Below are positions 1 through 12,126 of a DNA stretch of 64,000 nt, piece by piece. The DNA lies in NCBI GenBank assembly GCA_028583415.1, contig CM053266.1:33661758-33725757 (forward strand), in the 5' to 3' direction. The position numbers and the translations under genes are program-made. The notes below the pieces were generated by a model. The model worked only from the letters and a program-made list of their open reading frames with translations, had not been told where the DNA came from and ran no database searches. Source of the DNA: Protea cynaroides. Taxonomy: Eukaryota; Streptophyta; Magnoliopsida; Proteales; Proteaceae. Every line of letters starts with the position of its first letter. Position 1 is the stretch's first letter.

Positions 1-430
1 CATCTCCTTGGAGTGACAACAAGATGACGAGCAACGACAGAGGAATCTTCCAACAAGATAAGTTTTTCTTACATTATTTTACTTTTAATTTCATTCCCTT
101 CTTGCAATAAGTTTGTGTTACTTTATGATTAGTGGTTTTGTAAATCTTTGTACCGTTATGAATGGTTATTATTGTTTTTATTGCTTGATGAAATTTATTT
201 TAAGTGATTAGGGTGTTAATTCAATCAAATCTCTTTCGTACACTTTGCCTTATTTGAGTTAGGATAATAGCAATTCCTCCCTGAGATCGACCCGTTACTG
301 CACGACACTGTGCACTTGCGGTTACATACACAATTAATTTACATCATTTACTCCGGCTATTCGTCTTTGCCTAAACTTTGAATTGCCAATTGGACCTGAC
401 TAATCAAGCCATGGAGTACTCCCTACCATA
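1..430. repeat. LTR-like remnant
   Basis: The stretch near 265-330 (CCTCCCTGAGATCGACCC followed by a short GC-rich block) resembles the 3' part of plant Gypsy LTRs, which often carry such a motif. No coding sequence, matching partner LTR or primer-binding site is visible, and the element would extend left of the window. This is a resemblance only; the strand is not certain. Confidence 0.25.
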
Positions 431-1729
431 TTCAAAATTCTGAATCACCATTACGGGATCTGGAACGACGCCTTAGATCTCTCAGTTGAAGTTCCTTCCT
501 TGATCGGAAAGGATTTGAGATGGGAGAGTTGCAGTGGCACTGTCGTGGACCGTGGAGGGGAGAGTTGCAGCAGCAATGTCGTGGACTCTGATCATCTTCA
601 CAGACTCCGATCATCCCCACGGTTAAGTGAAAAGGAAAGAGAGATAGTAAATGTAAGTTTCAATACAAGGTTATAGTAAATGTAAGTTTCAATACAAAGT
701 CAAACTAGTCATTCTACTTAATTTTTTAATTTTTCAATTTATAATATGAGGGGTAAAACTGTATTTCAACAATTTTAGTGATTTCCGTCAGTTAAGTGGA
801 CCTAGATGATATTTTTGTTTTGCAATCTTGTGGGTGTATATGATGTTAACAATCTTTGATTGGGTGTAGATGAAATTTTTTCTAAAATAAAAGTTACAGC
901 CGAAGTAAATAGAGGTAACTCAAAACGAGAGTAAGCAAAGGATCATAAGAATCCACCCTTATGGATTAGCCCAATCTTCTGGTGAGCAACTAGTGGCATG
1001 CACAGCTATCAACAGGCAAGTTTCGAAAGAATCCAGTCAATTTGGAGCCTATCTGAGAAGAAATTTGTCAGAACAGAGCCAAGTGAATCTGGATTGATGG
1101 ATCCAAACACTGTACAGTAAGGCGTAAGGCCTAGTGTATGATCCTATTGGATGTGGTAACTTTGTATATACATATTTCGCAGAGAATTCCTAGGGATTGC
1201 AGCTCTAGGCATAGTGCATCAAGCAAAGTATTAATGCACTAAAAATTATGATACATACCTACAGTTTTAACATATTCATCATAGTTCCTAAAAAAAATGG
1301 CATACCAAAAAAATAATTTCACCAAACAGATAACTTGAATGGAGACTACAATCTGGTATCGGTGCTACTGTGATCAAGGTTCAAGTGCACGGACTTGGGA
1401 ACAGGATCGGCCATCGGTACCTGAGTGTGACCAGCTGGATCGGGCTTGACTAAGCCAAAAAATTCTGGAATCAGCCTTCCACGTGTAGAAAAGCAATCCT
1501 AGAGAGTAACTCGGGATCAGCCCAGCCAATCTGTTCCATGCTCTTGAACCATGACTGATTTCATAAAGGTGACTGTTCAACTCAAGGTTTTGGACATTAT
1601 GACGCTTTTATCAAATCATGGGTTGCCCCAATGTTCCAATCAATATAATTCAAGTGTGTTACTACAAAATATATGGCATGTGCATACATGAACATATTGT
1701 ATAGCAAAATACCATTATTAATTCAATAT
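431..1729. other. Non-coding stretch, no gene recognised
   Basis: Only short open frames occur and none resembles a known family. Small direct duplications are visible: two copies of a GAGTTGCAG-containing unit near 523-590 and two copies of AAATGTAAGTTTCAATACAA near 650-700. If the IDH5 exon at 6363-6560 belongs to an intact gene, this stretch lies in its first intron. Confidence 0.4.
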
Positions 1730-3201
1730 TAAGGTGACAGAAGTAAAAGAAGCTTCAAGAAGGATGAATGTAGGCAAAGCACTAAGCCCAGATGAGGTAC
1801 CAATAGAAGTTTGGAAGAGCTTGGGAATGTAGGGAGTATATTGGCTAACTAAGTTATTCAATAAAATTATGACCTCAAAGAAAATGTCAGATGAATGGAG
1901 GAGAAGTACTATGGTTCCGATCTATAAAATCAAAGGTGATATTCAGAACTATAATAACTACAAAGGCATAAAACTAATGAGTCATACTATAAAACTATGG
2001 GAGAGAGTTATTGAAACCCGTTAGAGAAAAGAAACTACTATTACGGAGAACCAGTTTGGTTTTATGCCAGCTGGATCCACGACAAAAACTATTTACTGGC
2101 TTAGGAGACTCATGGAAATATATAGTGAAGGCGTGAAAAACCTCCATATGGTTTTTATTGATTTATAAAAAGCTTATGACAAAGTTCCTAGAGAGTTAAT
2201 TTGGTAAGTAATAGAGAAGAGATTCATTTCAAGCAAATATGTAAACATAGTTAAGGATATGTATTATAATGTGGTGATTAGTGTAAAAACCGTAGGGGGT
2301 CAAGATCGTAAATTCCCAATTACAATGGGGTTACATCAAGAGTCAGATTTAAGCCCTTATCTGTTTGCCATCATTATGGATCATCTAATCAAAGACATTC
2401 AAGATGAAGTTCTTTAATGCATGTTTTTCGCTGATGATATTATTTTGGTGAATGAGACAAAAGCAGAGATTAATGCCAAGTTGGAGCTATAGAGATCAAC
2501 ATTGGAATCAAAGGGTTTTAAAATAAGTAAAAGAAGACGGAATATATAGTGCGTAACTTTAGTCACACAAAGGCGAATAATGAGCTGGTGAACATTCATG
2601 AGTGGGAGATACAACAAAGTGATTATTTTAGGTATCTAAGTTCAAATAAACAAAGATGGTGATATAAAGGATGATATTTCACACAGGATTAAAATAGGAT
2701 GGATGAAGTGGAGAGGTGAGTTTGGAGTGTTGTGTGGTCGGCGTACTCCTTCAAAACTTAAAGAAAAATTTTATAGGACAGTCATTCGACTGGCTATGAT
2801 ATATGATGCGGAATGTTGGGCAGTTAAGAAGCATCATATAGATAAACTTAGTGTAGCTGAGATGAGGATGTTGAGATGGATGTGTGGCAAGACTAGGAAG
2901 GATAAGGTAAGGAATGATCGTATTATAGCTAATTTGGGATTAGCGCCGATACATGATAAACTACGAAAAAGTCATTTGAGATTGTATGGTCATGTTCAAC
3001 GGAGGCCGTTAGATGCTCTCGTAAGGAGGAGTGATTTAATTCAAATTGAAGGATCTAAGAGAGCTATGGGCAAGAGGTAGTGAAGAAAGACATGTATAGC
3101 TTAGGCCTTGCTTCAAGTATAACATCGAACAAAATTGATTGGCGGACAAGAAACCATGTAGCCAACCCAATTGAGTTGGCATAAGGCTTTGTTGTTGTTG
3201 T
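1730..3201 (+). mobile_element. RTE-type LINE, degenerate, 5'-truncated (copy 1)
   Basis: Conceptual translation gives the reverse-transcriptase blocks of plant RTE LINEs in order: a GKALSPDEVPIEVWKSLG-like block near 1770, NNYKGIKLMSHT near 1950, FGFMPAGST near 2055, HMVFIDL-KAYDKVPREL near 2145, and the FADDIILV catalytic box near 2430. A 125-codon open stretch at 2703-3080 is the C-terminal region (MLRWMCGKTRKDKVRND). The element ends with GGCATAAGGCTTTGTTGTTG, the usual RTE 3' tail. In-frame stops (for example in the SLGM-stop block near 1830) and frameshifts make it inactive. A second copy in the same orientation lies at 33160-35164. Confidence 0.85.
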
Positions 3202-5849
3202 ATCAGATACTAGTTTTTACGATGTTACTGGATGGTCCACTAAATCTTCCAGTTGCCTTTTACACATGAATTTAACAGCACTACTCCACTCCGTTAGTGC
3301 TATAGCTCCAATAACATAGGTCATCAAATTCATTCCCATTTCCTCGGCCAACATCCCTTTTCTATCAAATACATCCCTTTTCTATCAAATTAACCTTTCA
3401 GTGCCTTCAACTTGCACCAAATAGCTCTATCACTAACACAAATATTGGTCTTTGTTGGCCATGAGTCCCATGAGTCCATGACTAAACCATCTGAGTATAG
3501 TTTCCATTTTCCAACCCTTACCCTGAATTTCCTTCTAGTGACTTCCTTTTTAATATCATTCACAATCTTGACACCCATCTACCTCAACATCCTATTCTCT
3601 GAAGTCATTATGATGGATATATTGTTCTTGAATCCTGAATTTTTTTTTTGTTCCAAGAAGAATGGTATCTCATAAGCCCCCAAAAATAAATAAATATATA
3701 AATGGTTGATCTTATAGCTGTCCTATAAATTTTTCATTTCAACTTGACTATGATGCATTTGATGAGGAAAACTTCGAATGCAAATCTCCACACCATCCCC
3801 ACATCCTAATTCTACATGCAACATCATCTTCAATATCACTCACCTTATGGATAACAAAAACAGTATACAGAAAAAAAATAATACCTTTGGTATATATGTT
3901 GGCAATATCTCAGTATGTCCTCTTTTCTACACAAAAATCAAACAAGTAAACGGAAACTTGCACAATTTTGTAAAACTAGACAAACCAATGGTTGAATCAG
4001 ATTAAACCAGAACCACCTCCTTCTTCAATTCGATCTGGATACAGAACTGCCTAGCTCTAAAACTGGAATCTAACTGGCGGTTTTTTCATACAGGACAGTT
4101 TTTAGAAAACCAAACCGGTTTCCTGAACGAAAAAATTCAAATATGAAGTTGCATGTATTAAGACTCAAACTTAGAACTTTTGATTAAAGCAAGGGTGCAC
4201 CAACAACAGCACCACCAATTGTTGTTGCTTAATGGCTTCTTGTCTTCTACTTATTTTGTTATTTTCTAATTTTTTATTTTCAAAGTTAAAAATTTTTACT
4301 GAACCGCAGCTTGACTGGTCAAAACCATCCAAAGAACCCTGTTTGATTTTATGCCTGATCCAGTTTATCAAGCAAAAAAAAAATATGAGTTATCATTCCT
4401 TCACACATGCTAACCTATATGCTGAACACTACTTTCTTTCTCAAAAACTAAAAAAATGTCTTGATATTTCCAAATCATAGCTTCATTGCAAGGGTAAGAT
4501 CCAGCAAATTTATGAGTTGAATCAGCAAGGTAAAAACTGGAGTCAAGACTCAAGTATACTCCAAATTTTAGGAGCATCATGCATCCACATTATAAGTAAA
4601 CGTAAAGCAATTATCCAACAGTGAATTTTACAATATAATTCATCTGAATGTTGTGAGTAACAAAGAAACAAAATATCCATGGACACACATACGATTGTGA
4701 AAACCAGTCTATGAAACAGCCAAGGCAAAGTCAAGGTTATCACTAATATCTTCACGGTGACTGATAAGAGAACATTTAAACTCAAAAAAGTGAATAATAA
4801 CACTATAACCTATAGCATAATACTCTTTGCTTTTCGTATTTATCAATATTGCACTAAAGGACAACAGGGATTTTAAAACATCATCTCAACATACCTTACA
4901 ATAAGGTTATGAGAAAAAGATGGACCCTCCTTCCAAATGTTTTCTTCACATGTAACAATCAACTGCTTGTTTCTTTTATTCCCTGTTCTTCAAGTATCTG
5001 GTTGTGTTTCATATAGATTGGATTACTATTTGTTGGATTGATGTGGTTTGTTTGTTTTCTTGCGTTGGGCACAATGGAGTAACACAGACCATTGATCCTC
5101 TTGGACCCCTGGGGATGGAAGGAGCATAATTCAAGAATCTTCAGTGACAGCTGCAAGTTGACCGACAAGATTTACCTAGCCAATATCTAAGGGGCTTTAC
5201 CCACAACAACCAGCAGGCTTTTCTAATTTCACAACTCAACTAAGTCTTATCTCAACTAAAAGGGGTTGTCTACTCTTAAAACCACACAGACTTCTACATT
5301 GGGGCCCAATATGGTGGCCCCCTCGGCAGGATGTGTGAAGATTTTGTTTCTCCAACAGGAATCCAAGATCATCTGCGATAGGCAGGATAAATGTTGTAGC
5401 CTAGAGGAGCATGCTCGGGTACAGTTGGAGAAGAATAAGTTGCCTAGAACCAACCTCTTATCACTTTCCACCAACCTGTGACATAACATTTGTAGAGGTT
5501 TCAGCCAGGTGGTAGTGGAAGGGGACTTATCCAGTGCCATTGGATAAATAAATAATATTAACCCAAAAAAAAAAAAAAAGGAACATGCCTGGACAGATTC
5601 TCTAATCTCATTAGGCTCAATCCAATCTCTGCCCACCTCTATCAAATTCTTGTTTTAGTTAATGCTGAGATCCATGCAGCTGGTCAACCAAGGATTTGTC
5701 ATTGGTTATCTATTCCATTCTTGCGGAGTTTCACTACCTTTAGCCTTTACTATCATAAATTGTGCATACTTTGCGTAACCATTGTGGTTAACCACGTAAT
5801 CTTTGGGGGCCTGGATATTTTTATCTCTTGTCCTACCAATTCAATTATG
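3202..5849. other. Probable intron sequence of IDH5, nothing recognised
   Basis: I searched both strands by eye for the second IDH5 exon (beginning VF-TA-VPIEWEEHYVGT in relatives) and did not find it. A direct repeat of CATCCCTTTTCTATCAAAT occurs near 3350-3390, and an A-rich tract lies at 5563-5579. The short open frames here have no recognisable family. Confidence 0.4.
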
Positions 5850-6040
5850 TGGTCATCCATAAAAAGGGAAAGAGGGGGGGCGGCGGAAGGCTCCAGCAAT
5901 ACCCAAAGTTTGATGTTCCATTCAAATATGAACCATCAGCAGAAAGATCATTAATTTTCGGATAGTTATTGCCTATCACAGTTTTGACCTGATATCTTCC
6001 ACTCGCAAATGATTGGTTCCTTATGGTTGTCCACAAATCA
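5850..6040 (-). pseudogene. Possible L1-LINE RNase H fragment
   Basis: The minus strand reads NDLSADGSYLNGTSNFGYCW, which resembles the start of the RNase H domain found at the end of plant L1 and related retroelement proteins (D-G-S followed by G-FG). The frame is short and then runs into a poly-G/C tract. No neighbouring reverse-transcriptase sequence was seen, so this is only a possible relic. Confidence 0.3.
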
Positions 6041-6362
6041 GGGTGTTATAACGTATGCATAATAAAAAATTGACTGGTTTTCCTAGGCTTTCAAGAGCCT
6101 CGAATGACCATGCAAATTATTTGATGAGCACATAGGGAAAAAAATCTGAAAATAGCATTTGATGATCTGGATCGTCATTACCATATTAACAATAATACGT
6201 TATTACGTTACTAGTGAAAAAGAATGAGCACGTATGGATGCGGGAAAAAAAATAGAAAGTCCAGAGAAGCGAGGAATTCAAACGAACTAATGAATCGGAA
6301 AGAATAAGAAGAACAAATACATTCAAATTCTGATATATTGGGAAGTCGAAAGGGACAGCAAC

Positions 6363-6560
6363 CTGCTTAACGGATTCGGCGATCTCAGGCCCAATTCCAT
6401 CCCCGGGGAAAAGAGTGGCCCGGATTGTTTCAGTGGAGGACGATAAAGCTCGAACAGGGGATGAAAGAAGCCTCAGTGAAGAAGGGCTTTCAATCAAGGC
6501 AGTTGATATCTGCTCGACTTGACGACCCCGTAGAACACGTCTGAGGATTTGCGACGCCAT
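6363..6560 (-). CDS. IDH5: NAD-dependent isocitrate dehydrogenase catalytic subunit, mitochondrial, exon 1
   Basis: This exon encodes the first 66 residues of a plant IDH5/6-type catalytic subunit. That enzyme oxidatively decarboxylates isocitrate to 2-oxoglutarate with NAD+ in the mitochondrial TCA cycle. Residues 1 to about 45 (MASQILRRVLRGRQV...) are rich in Arg, Ser and Leu with few acids, as expected of a mitochondrial presequence. Residues 47-66 read IRATLFPGDGIGPEIAESVK plus Q, with the ATLFPGDGIGPE nucleotide-binding start that separates catalytic from regulatory subunits (which have a TLIPGDGIGP form). The start is the ATG at 6560-6558. Translation ends at CAG followed by a GT donor at 6362-6361, in phase 0, exactly where relatives have an intron before VF-TA. 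No further exon is visible between 1 and 6362. The gene therefore has a first intron longer than 6.3 kb, or this is a stranded 5' fragment. It is divergent from PWP1. Confidence 0.8.
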
Positions 6561-6779
6561 GGCCCTATCTTGCCTGTGAGATGATAGAGAGGCTACAGAG
6601 GTGAGAAAAAATAACAAGCTGATGAATCTACAAAATTGCAGTCACGAGACGGAGATAGAGGAATTGTTCAGAACCCCAGGAAGACAGGAATAGAGGATTG
6701 AAACCCTGATTAAATTAATAATGATGACAATAAAAAAATGAAGGCGCGCAGCGCGCAGAAAAGTGCCCTGTAAAATGTA
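6561..6779 (-). promoter_or_regulatory. IDH5: Probable IDH5 5'UTR and proximal promoter
   Basis: Sequence immediately upstream (on the minus strand) of the IDH5 start codon. No clear TATA box is seen. The assignment rests only on position next to the exon. Confidence 0.35.
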
Positions 6780-7025
6780 AATAAGGGTTTCAACGGATCG
6801 GTCTGGTCCGATTTCGGTCCAAATTGAAACGGTGTCTGGTTTTACAAGTTCAGATGGAAACCTATCCATTAGATGTTGGATTAGAGTGGGCTGAGCTAGA
6901 CAATAATTAATGGATAGGTTCGTTGTCGGGTTGTTATCGGACTGGGTTTATCAGACTGATATAACAGGTTGGTGTGGTCCAAATTAGGTTTATTTGGCTT
7001 ATCGGGTTGCTTTCACATGCAATTA
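6780..7025. repeat. Remnant of a GGG(T)TCAA-type hAT MITE
   Basis: The segment starts ATAAGGGTTTCAACGGATCGG and contains GGTCTGGTCC, TTATCGGACTGGGTTTATC and ATTAATGGATAGG blocks. These parallel the body of the well-bounded MITE at 12802-13453 (which has CCCGATAACAAATTGACACC and related blocks). The distal inverted terminus is not preserved. Confidence 0.35.
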
Positions 7026-7312
7026 TTTTTATACGATAATATTTTTTTTCTTGTGACTTTTTTTTTATTCATATGTAATACAATTTGTAAGCAGTTGAGT
7101 TTTGATTGATCTTAGCGACATCTGTGCAAGGATAATGGATTGCATGTTTGCATTTATCTAATTAAAATCATTAGATCTTTGGTTAATTAGTTATTATTTG
7201 AGCTGCAAAATAATCGGTTTGGACTAGCTCATGCTTCTTAACGGGCCTTACTAGTGTTCGAGTTGGTTATTATTAATATAAATTTAGTATTTCATACAAA
7301 AAACAATTTCTT

Positions 7313-7560
7313 AGCCTATGTTTGGTATCATTTTTGTTTTTTTTTTTTTTTTTTTTACATTTTTATTTTTGAAAGTTTTTTATATCATTTCTGGGTGCCA
7401 TTTATGAAATGAAAAAATAAAAATAAACTCCAAATGAAAAAATAAAAATAAACTCAAAATGAAAAAGAGGTTGGGACTTGTTTTTGGTTTTTGCCCAAAA
7501 ACCCTTTTTAGTTGTTTTTGCACAAAACACTTAAAAAAAATGTGTTATAATATTAAAAAT
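7313..7560. repeat. AT-rich MITE-like segment with internal direct repeat
   Basis: It begins CCTATGTTTGGTATCATTTT followed by a poly-T run, and contains two direct copies of a GAAAAAATAAAAATAAACTC unit (about 7420 and 7437). The composition is like short AT-rich plant MITEs, but the boundaries and target duplication are not clear. Confidence 0.3.
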
Positions 7561-8206
7561 TTGAGGGTAAGAAAGTAATTTAACTTTCTTTTATAAAACC
7601 ATTGTTCTGCCGCAAATATTATGAGAGTTTGGAGGAAAAAAATGAGCAGAGGCGTGGCCGGAGTTCCTTTAAAAACCATTACCTTCCCATCCTTCAAACT
7701 TGGCGATCAAACCCAGCCATAGCTTCAGAGCCCCTCGACAAAACCCTAGGCCATAGCTTCTAATGTGTAGTACAGACTACAGACAATGATCTCAAATAAA
7801 ATGATCATTAGCCTGAAATTTCATGAAAATGGGTTGATCTAGCCAAAATCCTATAAAATGATATCTATTACAAAAAAAAGGAAGATGAAGACTATACAGA
7901 TTTTTTATGGCAAAATTGAGCAGACAAGCATCCAATCACTAATGATCATGTGTTTTTATCAATATCGAAAGAGAGGATAAGAAGAAGAAAAATCTCTCTC
8001 CAACATAAAGTATAAAGAGAAACATCCCTCTCACCTTCGTACTCAGATTGTCTCTTACCTTCTAACTCTCTCCGTCTCTCATGATCTCACGATCCCCAAA
8101 CCCACCTTGTTCAATTCCATCTCCAGTGTTTCCGTCAACGCCAACACTTCCACTCCCTGAACTGTGGGTATTCAGCAATTTGCGATTTATAGAACTTACA
8201 AAGTTT

Positions 8207-8320
8207 TGGATAGTTGAGACCGAAAACCATAAATTGATGCTAAGAGAAAACTATCCAGATTCCAGATAGTCCCATGGTTTCTCTTAGCATCAATTTCTGG
8301 TTTTTGGTCTCAACTATCCA
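8207..8320. repeat. Near-perfect 43-bp inverted repeat (hairpin)
   Basis: The left arm, 8207-8249 (starting TGGATAGTTGAGACC), is the reverse complement of the right arm, 8278-8320 (ending GGTCTCAACTATCCA), with two mismatches. The spacer is about 28 nt. The spacer contains CTATCCAGATTCCAGATAG (8251-8269), and a direct near-copy, CTATCCAGTTTCCAGATAG, follows the right arm at 8314-8332. It could be a young MIRNA-like foldback, a foldback MITE or a simple inverted duplication. Confidence 0.7.
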
Positions 8321-9845
8321 GTTTCCAGATAGACCTCTACTTGATATGGTAAAGCGTCGAATTCAAGTAGGAGAAAACTCATCGTGTTCTTGTAATTTCC
8401 TTATTCATTGTACTATAGCTAAAGACTAGAAAGGGTGACTCATCATTAGATGAGTGTCGCCGTGAAACGAAAGAGAAGATATGAGCGTTGCCGTGAGTTT
8501 AAGGTTGAGGGCCTGAGGGAGGTAGAGATTGACCTTAATTGTCACGGAGTTGGAGAAGAGTTAAATTTCCCTACCCCTACTCAATTTATGGAACGAGGTG
8601 TTCTAATTTTACCCATGAATCATAATTAGACAGCACTCTCTAATTTTTATAATGGGCTTCTATTTGTGTAGTATGAGACTGTCAGGTGGGTTCAAATCTT
8701 CTCCAAACAAGAGCTCTGCAACCTGTGCAGGTGTTTCTTCCTAGATGAATTCGAAGAAACGAAAGGCACTCTGAATGATTATAGTGACAGAAAGTTGAAT
8801 TTCCATCATATCTAAAAACGAGAAAATGACTAATAGAAATTGAGTGGTACTTCAAGAACCCTCTTAAGACATTTTTGAATCAAATTGATCCATCTATTTT
8901 CTTAACCTTTGTCGCCATTTTCTCTCTGATAGAGATGCAATTTCAGCTATTTTCTTTGCCCATTGTCTTGTGTATTCTATTGGGATCATCTGTAAGTGTA
9001 AATAATAGAAAATGGGTTTTACAGGCTTATAAGGGCATTGTGGGTTGTTTAAAAATTATTTTTAAACATAGGTATACCAAATATATTTTTCACTCTACAA
9101 TCTATTTTTTATTGTAGTTACTAAACAACATTTTAATTTTTTTTTATAAAAAATGGTTTTTAAAAATACTTTTTTAAAAAATAGCAAAAATAAAAAACAA
9201 AAATAATCAAAAAACTCAAACACGTTAAATAGTAACTTAACATAATTTACACAGGTTTAAAAAGAACGGTATTAAAATACAATTTTACCTTCAATATTAA
9301 AAATTATGTAAATAACAAAACACTAACGTTAAATAATAACTTAAAAATATGATATCAAATAGGCATGATATTATGTGAAGGCATTATATATTAAAATTGT
9401 ATATCACATATGAAGAATTATATACTTAGACAATTAACCAGTTTTATTTGATTTCTTAACCAGTTGTACTTGTTCTCTTTTGATTTTAATTAATCAGTTT
9501 TTTATTGGTTAGCAAACAGTTTAAAAGTTCTAACCACAATCAAACCAAATATTTCAATTCAATTCAGCTCGATTTTTTACTAGTCAATTTTGGTTTGATT
9601 TTTCAGATTCAATTCACAATTGACATCCTTAACTATAAAGCTCTGAGTACAATCGCCTGTAGACTTTAGACTTTAGGCTTTTAACTATAACCAATTTGGG
9701 AGTGGTAATTGCCCGTGGCAATGGCCCAAAAAAATGTAGTCATTAGATAAATATCATAAATAAAATAGAGAGTTATTTTTTCGCCTATGGTGAAAAACAA
9801 ATTACTTGTATACAAAAGTTCAAAAGTACTTTATCTCTAATTTCA

Positions 9846-10090
9846 TGAGGGTGTCAATCGGTTGATTGGGTCCAAATTATTTTGAGTCCTATATACACAA
9901 TAAAAATTAAACCGTTAAGAATATCCCCCTTTTAGTTATTTGGGTTTGGTCCGGATTGATTTTGGGTTAATTATATTATAAAATACTAGATTAATCAGTC
10001 TAATATCGGATTGGTACTAGTTCGGTTTACTAAATGATTGATTTAATGGGTTCTTATCATTCCATTATCAGGTTGTTGCCGTTTCAATTT
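9846..10090. repeat. Remnant of a GGGTGTCAA-type hAT MITE
   Basis: It begins GAGGGTGTCAATCGGTTGAT and has TTGGTCCGGATTGATTTTGGG and GGTTGTTGCCGTTTCAATTT further in. The terminal GGGTGTCAA matches the terminus of the MITE at 12802-13453. The second end is not preserved. Confidence 0.35.
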
Positions 10091-10429
10091 TTCATCCATG
10101 AAAGACCCCATTTTTTGCCCCTTTCTAATCAAGGGAATTTTGGTCATTTGAGCTTATATAAAAAAACCATTAAAACAAACAAAAGGAAAAAAATATAAAA
10201 ATTACAAAAAAAGGAAAAAAGGGAGTTGTTGGGTAGGTTTTAGTTTTTTATTTTAAATGGGTTTGAGTTTTTCAATGGGTTTGTGTTTTGAATGATTTGG
10301 ATTTTTAAATGGTTTTGGGCTTAATTTTTAATGGGCCCAAAGATAAGGTTTTAGTCTTCAGACATTTGGGTTTAAGTGGGAGGTATTTAAGTCTATAACC
10401 TAAAAACCATATGGCAGGGTCGGCTACTG

Positions 10430-10649
10430 GGATGGTGAGAAGAAAACAGAGCAGAAAGAAAACAGAAAACCAGAGACAGACAGGAGATTGAGAGAGAGAG
10501 AGAGAACAAGGAAGAAGCAAAGCCAGAGGAGAAGGAAAGAGGACAGACGGCTGAACTCGGAAGAGGAGAAGGAAAGAGGACTAACGGCTGAACTCGGAAG
10601 AGGAATTTCTTAGACAGGAGAAACAAAAATTGCTGAGAAACCATTCCAG
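10430..10649 (+). other. PWP1: PWP1 5'UTR exon 1
   Basis: A purine-rich leader (GAGAGAGAGAGAGAG near 10490-10505) ends CCATTCCAG and is followed by the donor GTATTTTTTA at 10650. It contains a 37-bp tandem duplication (10525-10561 and 10562-10598). The next exon begins after TTCTTTGTAG at 10847, giving a 198-nt leader intron. The 5' boundary (transcription start) is a guess. A non-coding first exon with an intron before the start codon is common in plant housekeeping genes. Confidence 0.6.
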
Positions 10650-10867
10650 GTATTTTTTATTTTTTGTGTCATCTTGTCTTTCGTTACAAGTTCTCTGATA
10701 GGGAAGCTGTATTTTTCAAGAAATAGTTATAGGTTTTGGCTCTCTTTTCTCTTTCCATATTTAAGTCTATCTTTTGACCAAAAAGATATAACGTGGAATC
10801 TGTAATGGTCCCTTTTTTACTTGGCTTAGTGTTGTTGTTCTTTGTAGGTAATCCACATAGGAATAAA

Positions 10868-10986
10868 ATGATTGCAGCCATTTCTTGGGTCCCTAAGGGC
10901 ATTTCAAAGTGTGTTCCGGTCGTAGCAGAACCTCCTTCTAAAGAGGAAATTGAAGAGATACTGAAGAGTGGTGTTTTAGAGAGAAG
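10868..10986 (+). CDS. PWP1: PWP1 exon 2 (first coding)
   Basis: Encodes residues 1-39 (MIAAISWVPKGISK ... SGVLER) plus two bases. The exon itself begins at 10848 after an AG acceptor. The donor is GTGGGA at 10987. The split codon AG|T joins exon 3 as Ser. Confidence 0.92.
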
Positions 10987-12068
10987 GTGGGACTTATAAA
11001 CTCATTATTGTTTCATTTAACCAAGCATCTCTTTTCGTTGAAGAATGAAATTGACATCAAGATTTTTGTGACTGATGTCATAACTTACTGTCATTAAAGC
11101 TATTTTGATGTCTATATTCCTACTTTAAATGGATTATATGTAGAACTTCTTAAGGGAAGTGCAAAAACTAGGCATAGAGAGATGATACGGATAAAAATGC
11201 ATAATAAATATGAGGTGGCCTAAAAACCCCTCTGATTGGGTAAGTATATTAAACGATGTTTGCCGATCGTGGTGTCCATGAGAAGGTGGTGCTCAATGGG
11301 GTATTATTGATTTCAAATGCAATGTTCTTGATGTGCCAATATATAAGTATAACTACGAGGGGGAATAACAAACATACTTTGATACAACAACAACAACAAC
11401 AACAAAGCCTTATCCCAATTTACATGGGTTTAATAATTATTATTAAAAAAAAAAAAAAAAACTTTGATATGTAATTGCAGTTTTTCAGCTTTGTCTTCGG
11501 CATCCCCTGATTTTACCTTCATATCCTTTGTTCCTCTTCAGTCCCTCCTCATAGGTTAAGCTTGAAATTGGTTTTGGTTGGAACCTATTAGGGTGGTGGT
11601 ACATTGTGTATATATAGGAATCTGGTGATGGTCTCGTTGCTGTTGGAATTGGTTCTTGGTTGTTCCCTCATCTTGTATGGGTTGTCTCTTCCTGTTGTAT
11701 TTCCCTTTTCTTTGTGCCATTGGATGTTTTTGTGGTTGACACAGAATGGTGAGAAAGGAGGTACTTATTTGAAGAGTTATGTTTTCTATTGGTGTTTATC
11801 TTTAACCCTCTTATTAAACTTTCTTCTTTAAGTTGAACCTCCTCGTGCTTATAAAAGTACTTGATGTTACCGAAACATATTTGAAACATAATATGATACC
11901 GAAACATATATGAAATATAATATGAGTTCTCTGCTTCTCAAATATTTCTGCACAATTTATTGCATCTTTCTTCATCCTTTTTGTAGTGAAGTTTCATGTC
12001 ATATTTCAATTTTGGTATATGTAGGTCCATTTGTATTATACTTACAAATTCTTTATAGCTCCCCCCTT

Positions 12069-12126
<58 letters not shown>

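Larger units (their letters stand above)
7561..10420. other. Intergenic region between IDH5 and PWP1
   Basis: No gene is recognised. A short open frame at 8081-8269 overlaps the hairpin at 8207-8320 and has no recognisable family. Positions 9020-9400 are AT-rich with runs of A and T. A further MITE-like remnant lies at 9846-10090. Confidence 0.4.

Noticed and set aside
3390..3675. Overlapping frames on both strands near 3.4-3.7 kb as a possible gene.
   Set aside because: I could not assign either strand to a family and saw no splice-compatible neighbours, so no gene is claimed.
8081..8269. 62-codon open frame upstream of PWP1 as a possible gene.
   Set aside because: Pro/Ser-rich start, no family resemblance, and its end runs through one arm of the hairpin at 8207-8320. 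Most likely chance.
10793..10867. In-frame upstream ATG that would extend PWP1 by 25 residues.
   Set aside because: The added residues are hydrophobic and unlike the family. The stretch lies in a leader intron ending TTCTTTGTAG at 10847, and plant PWP1 proteins start at MIAAISW.
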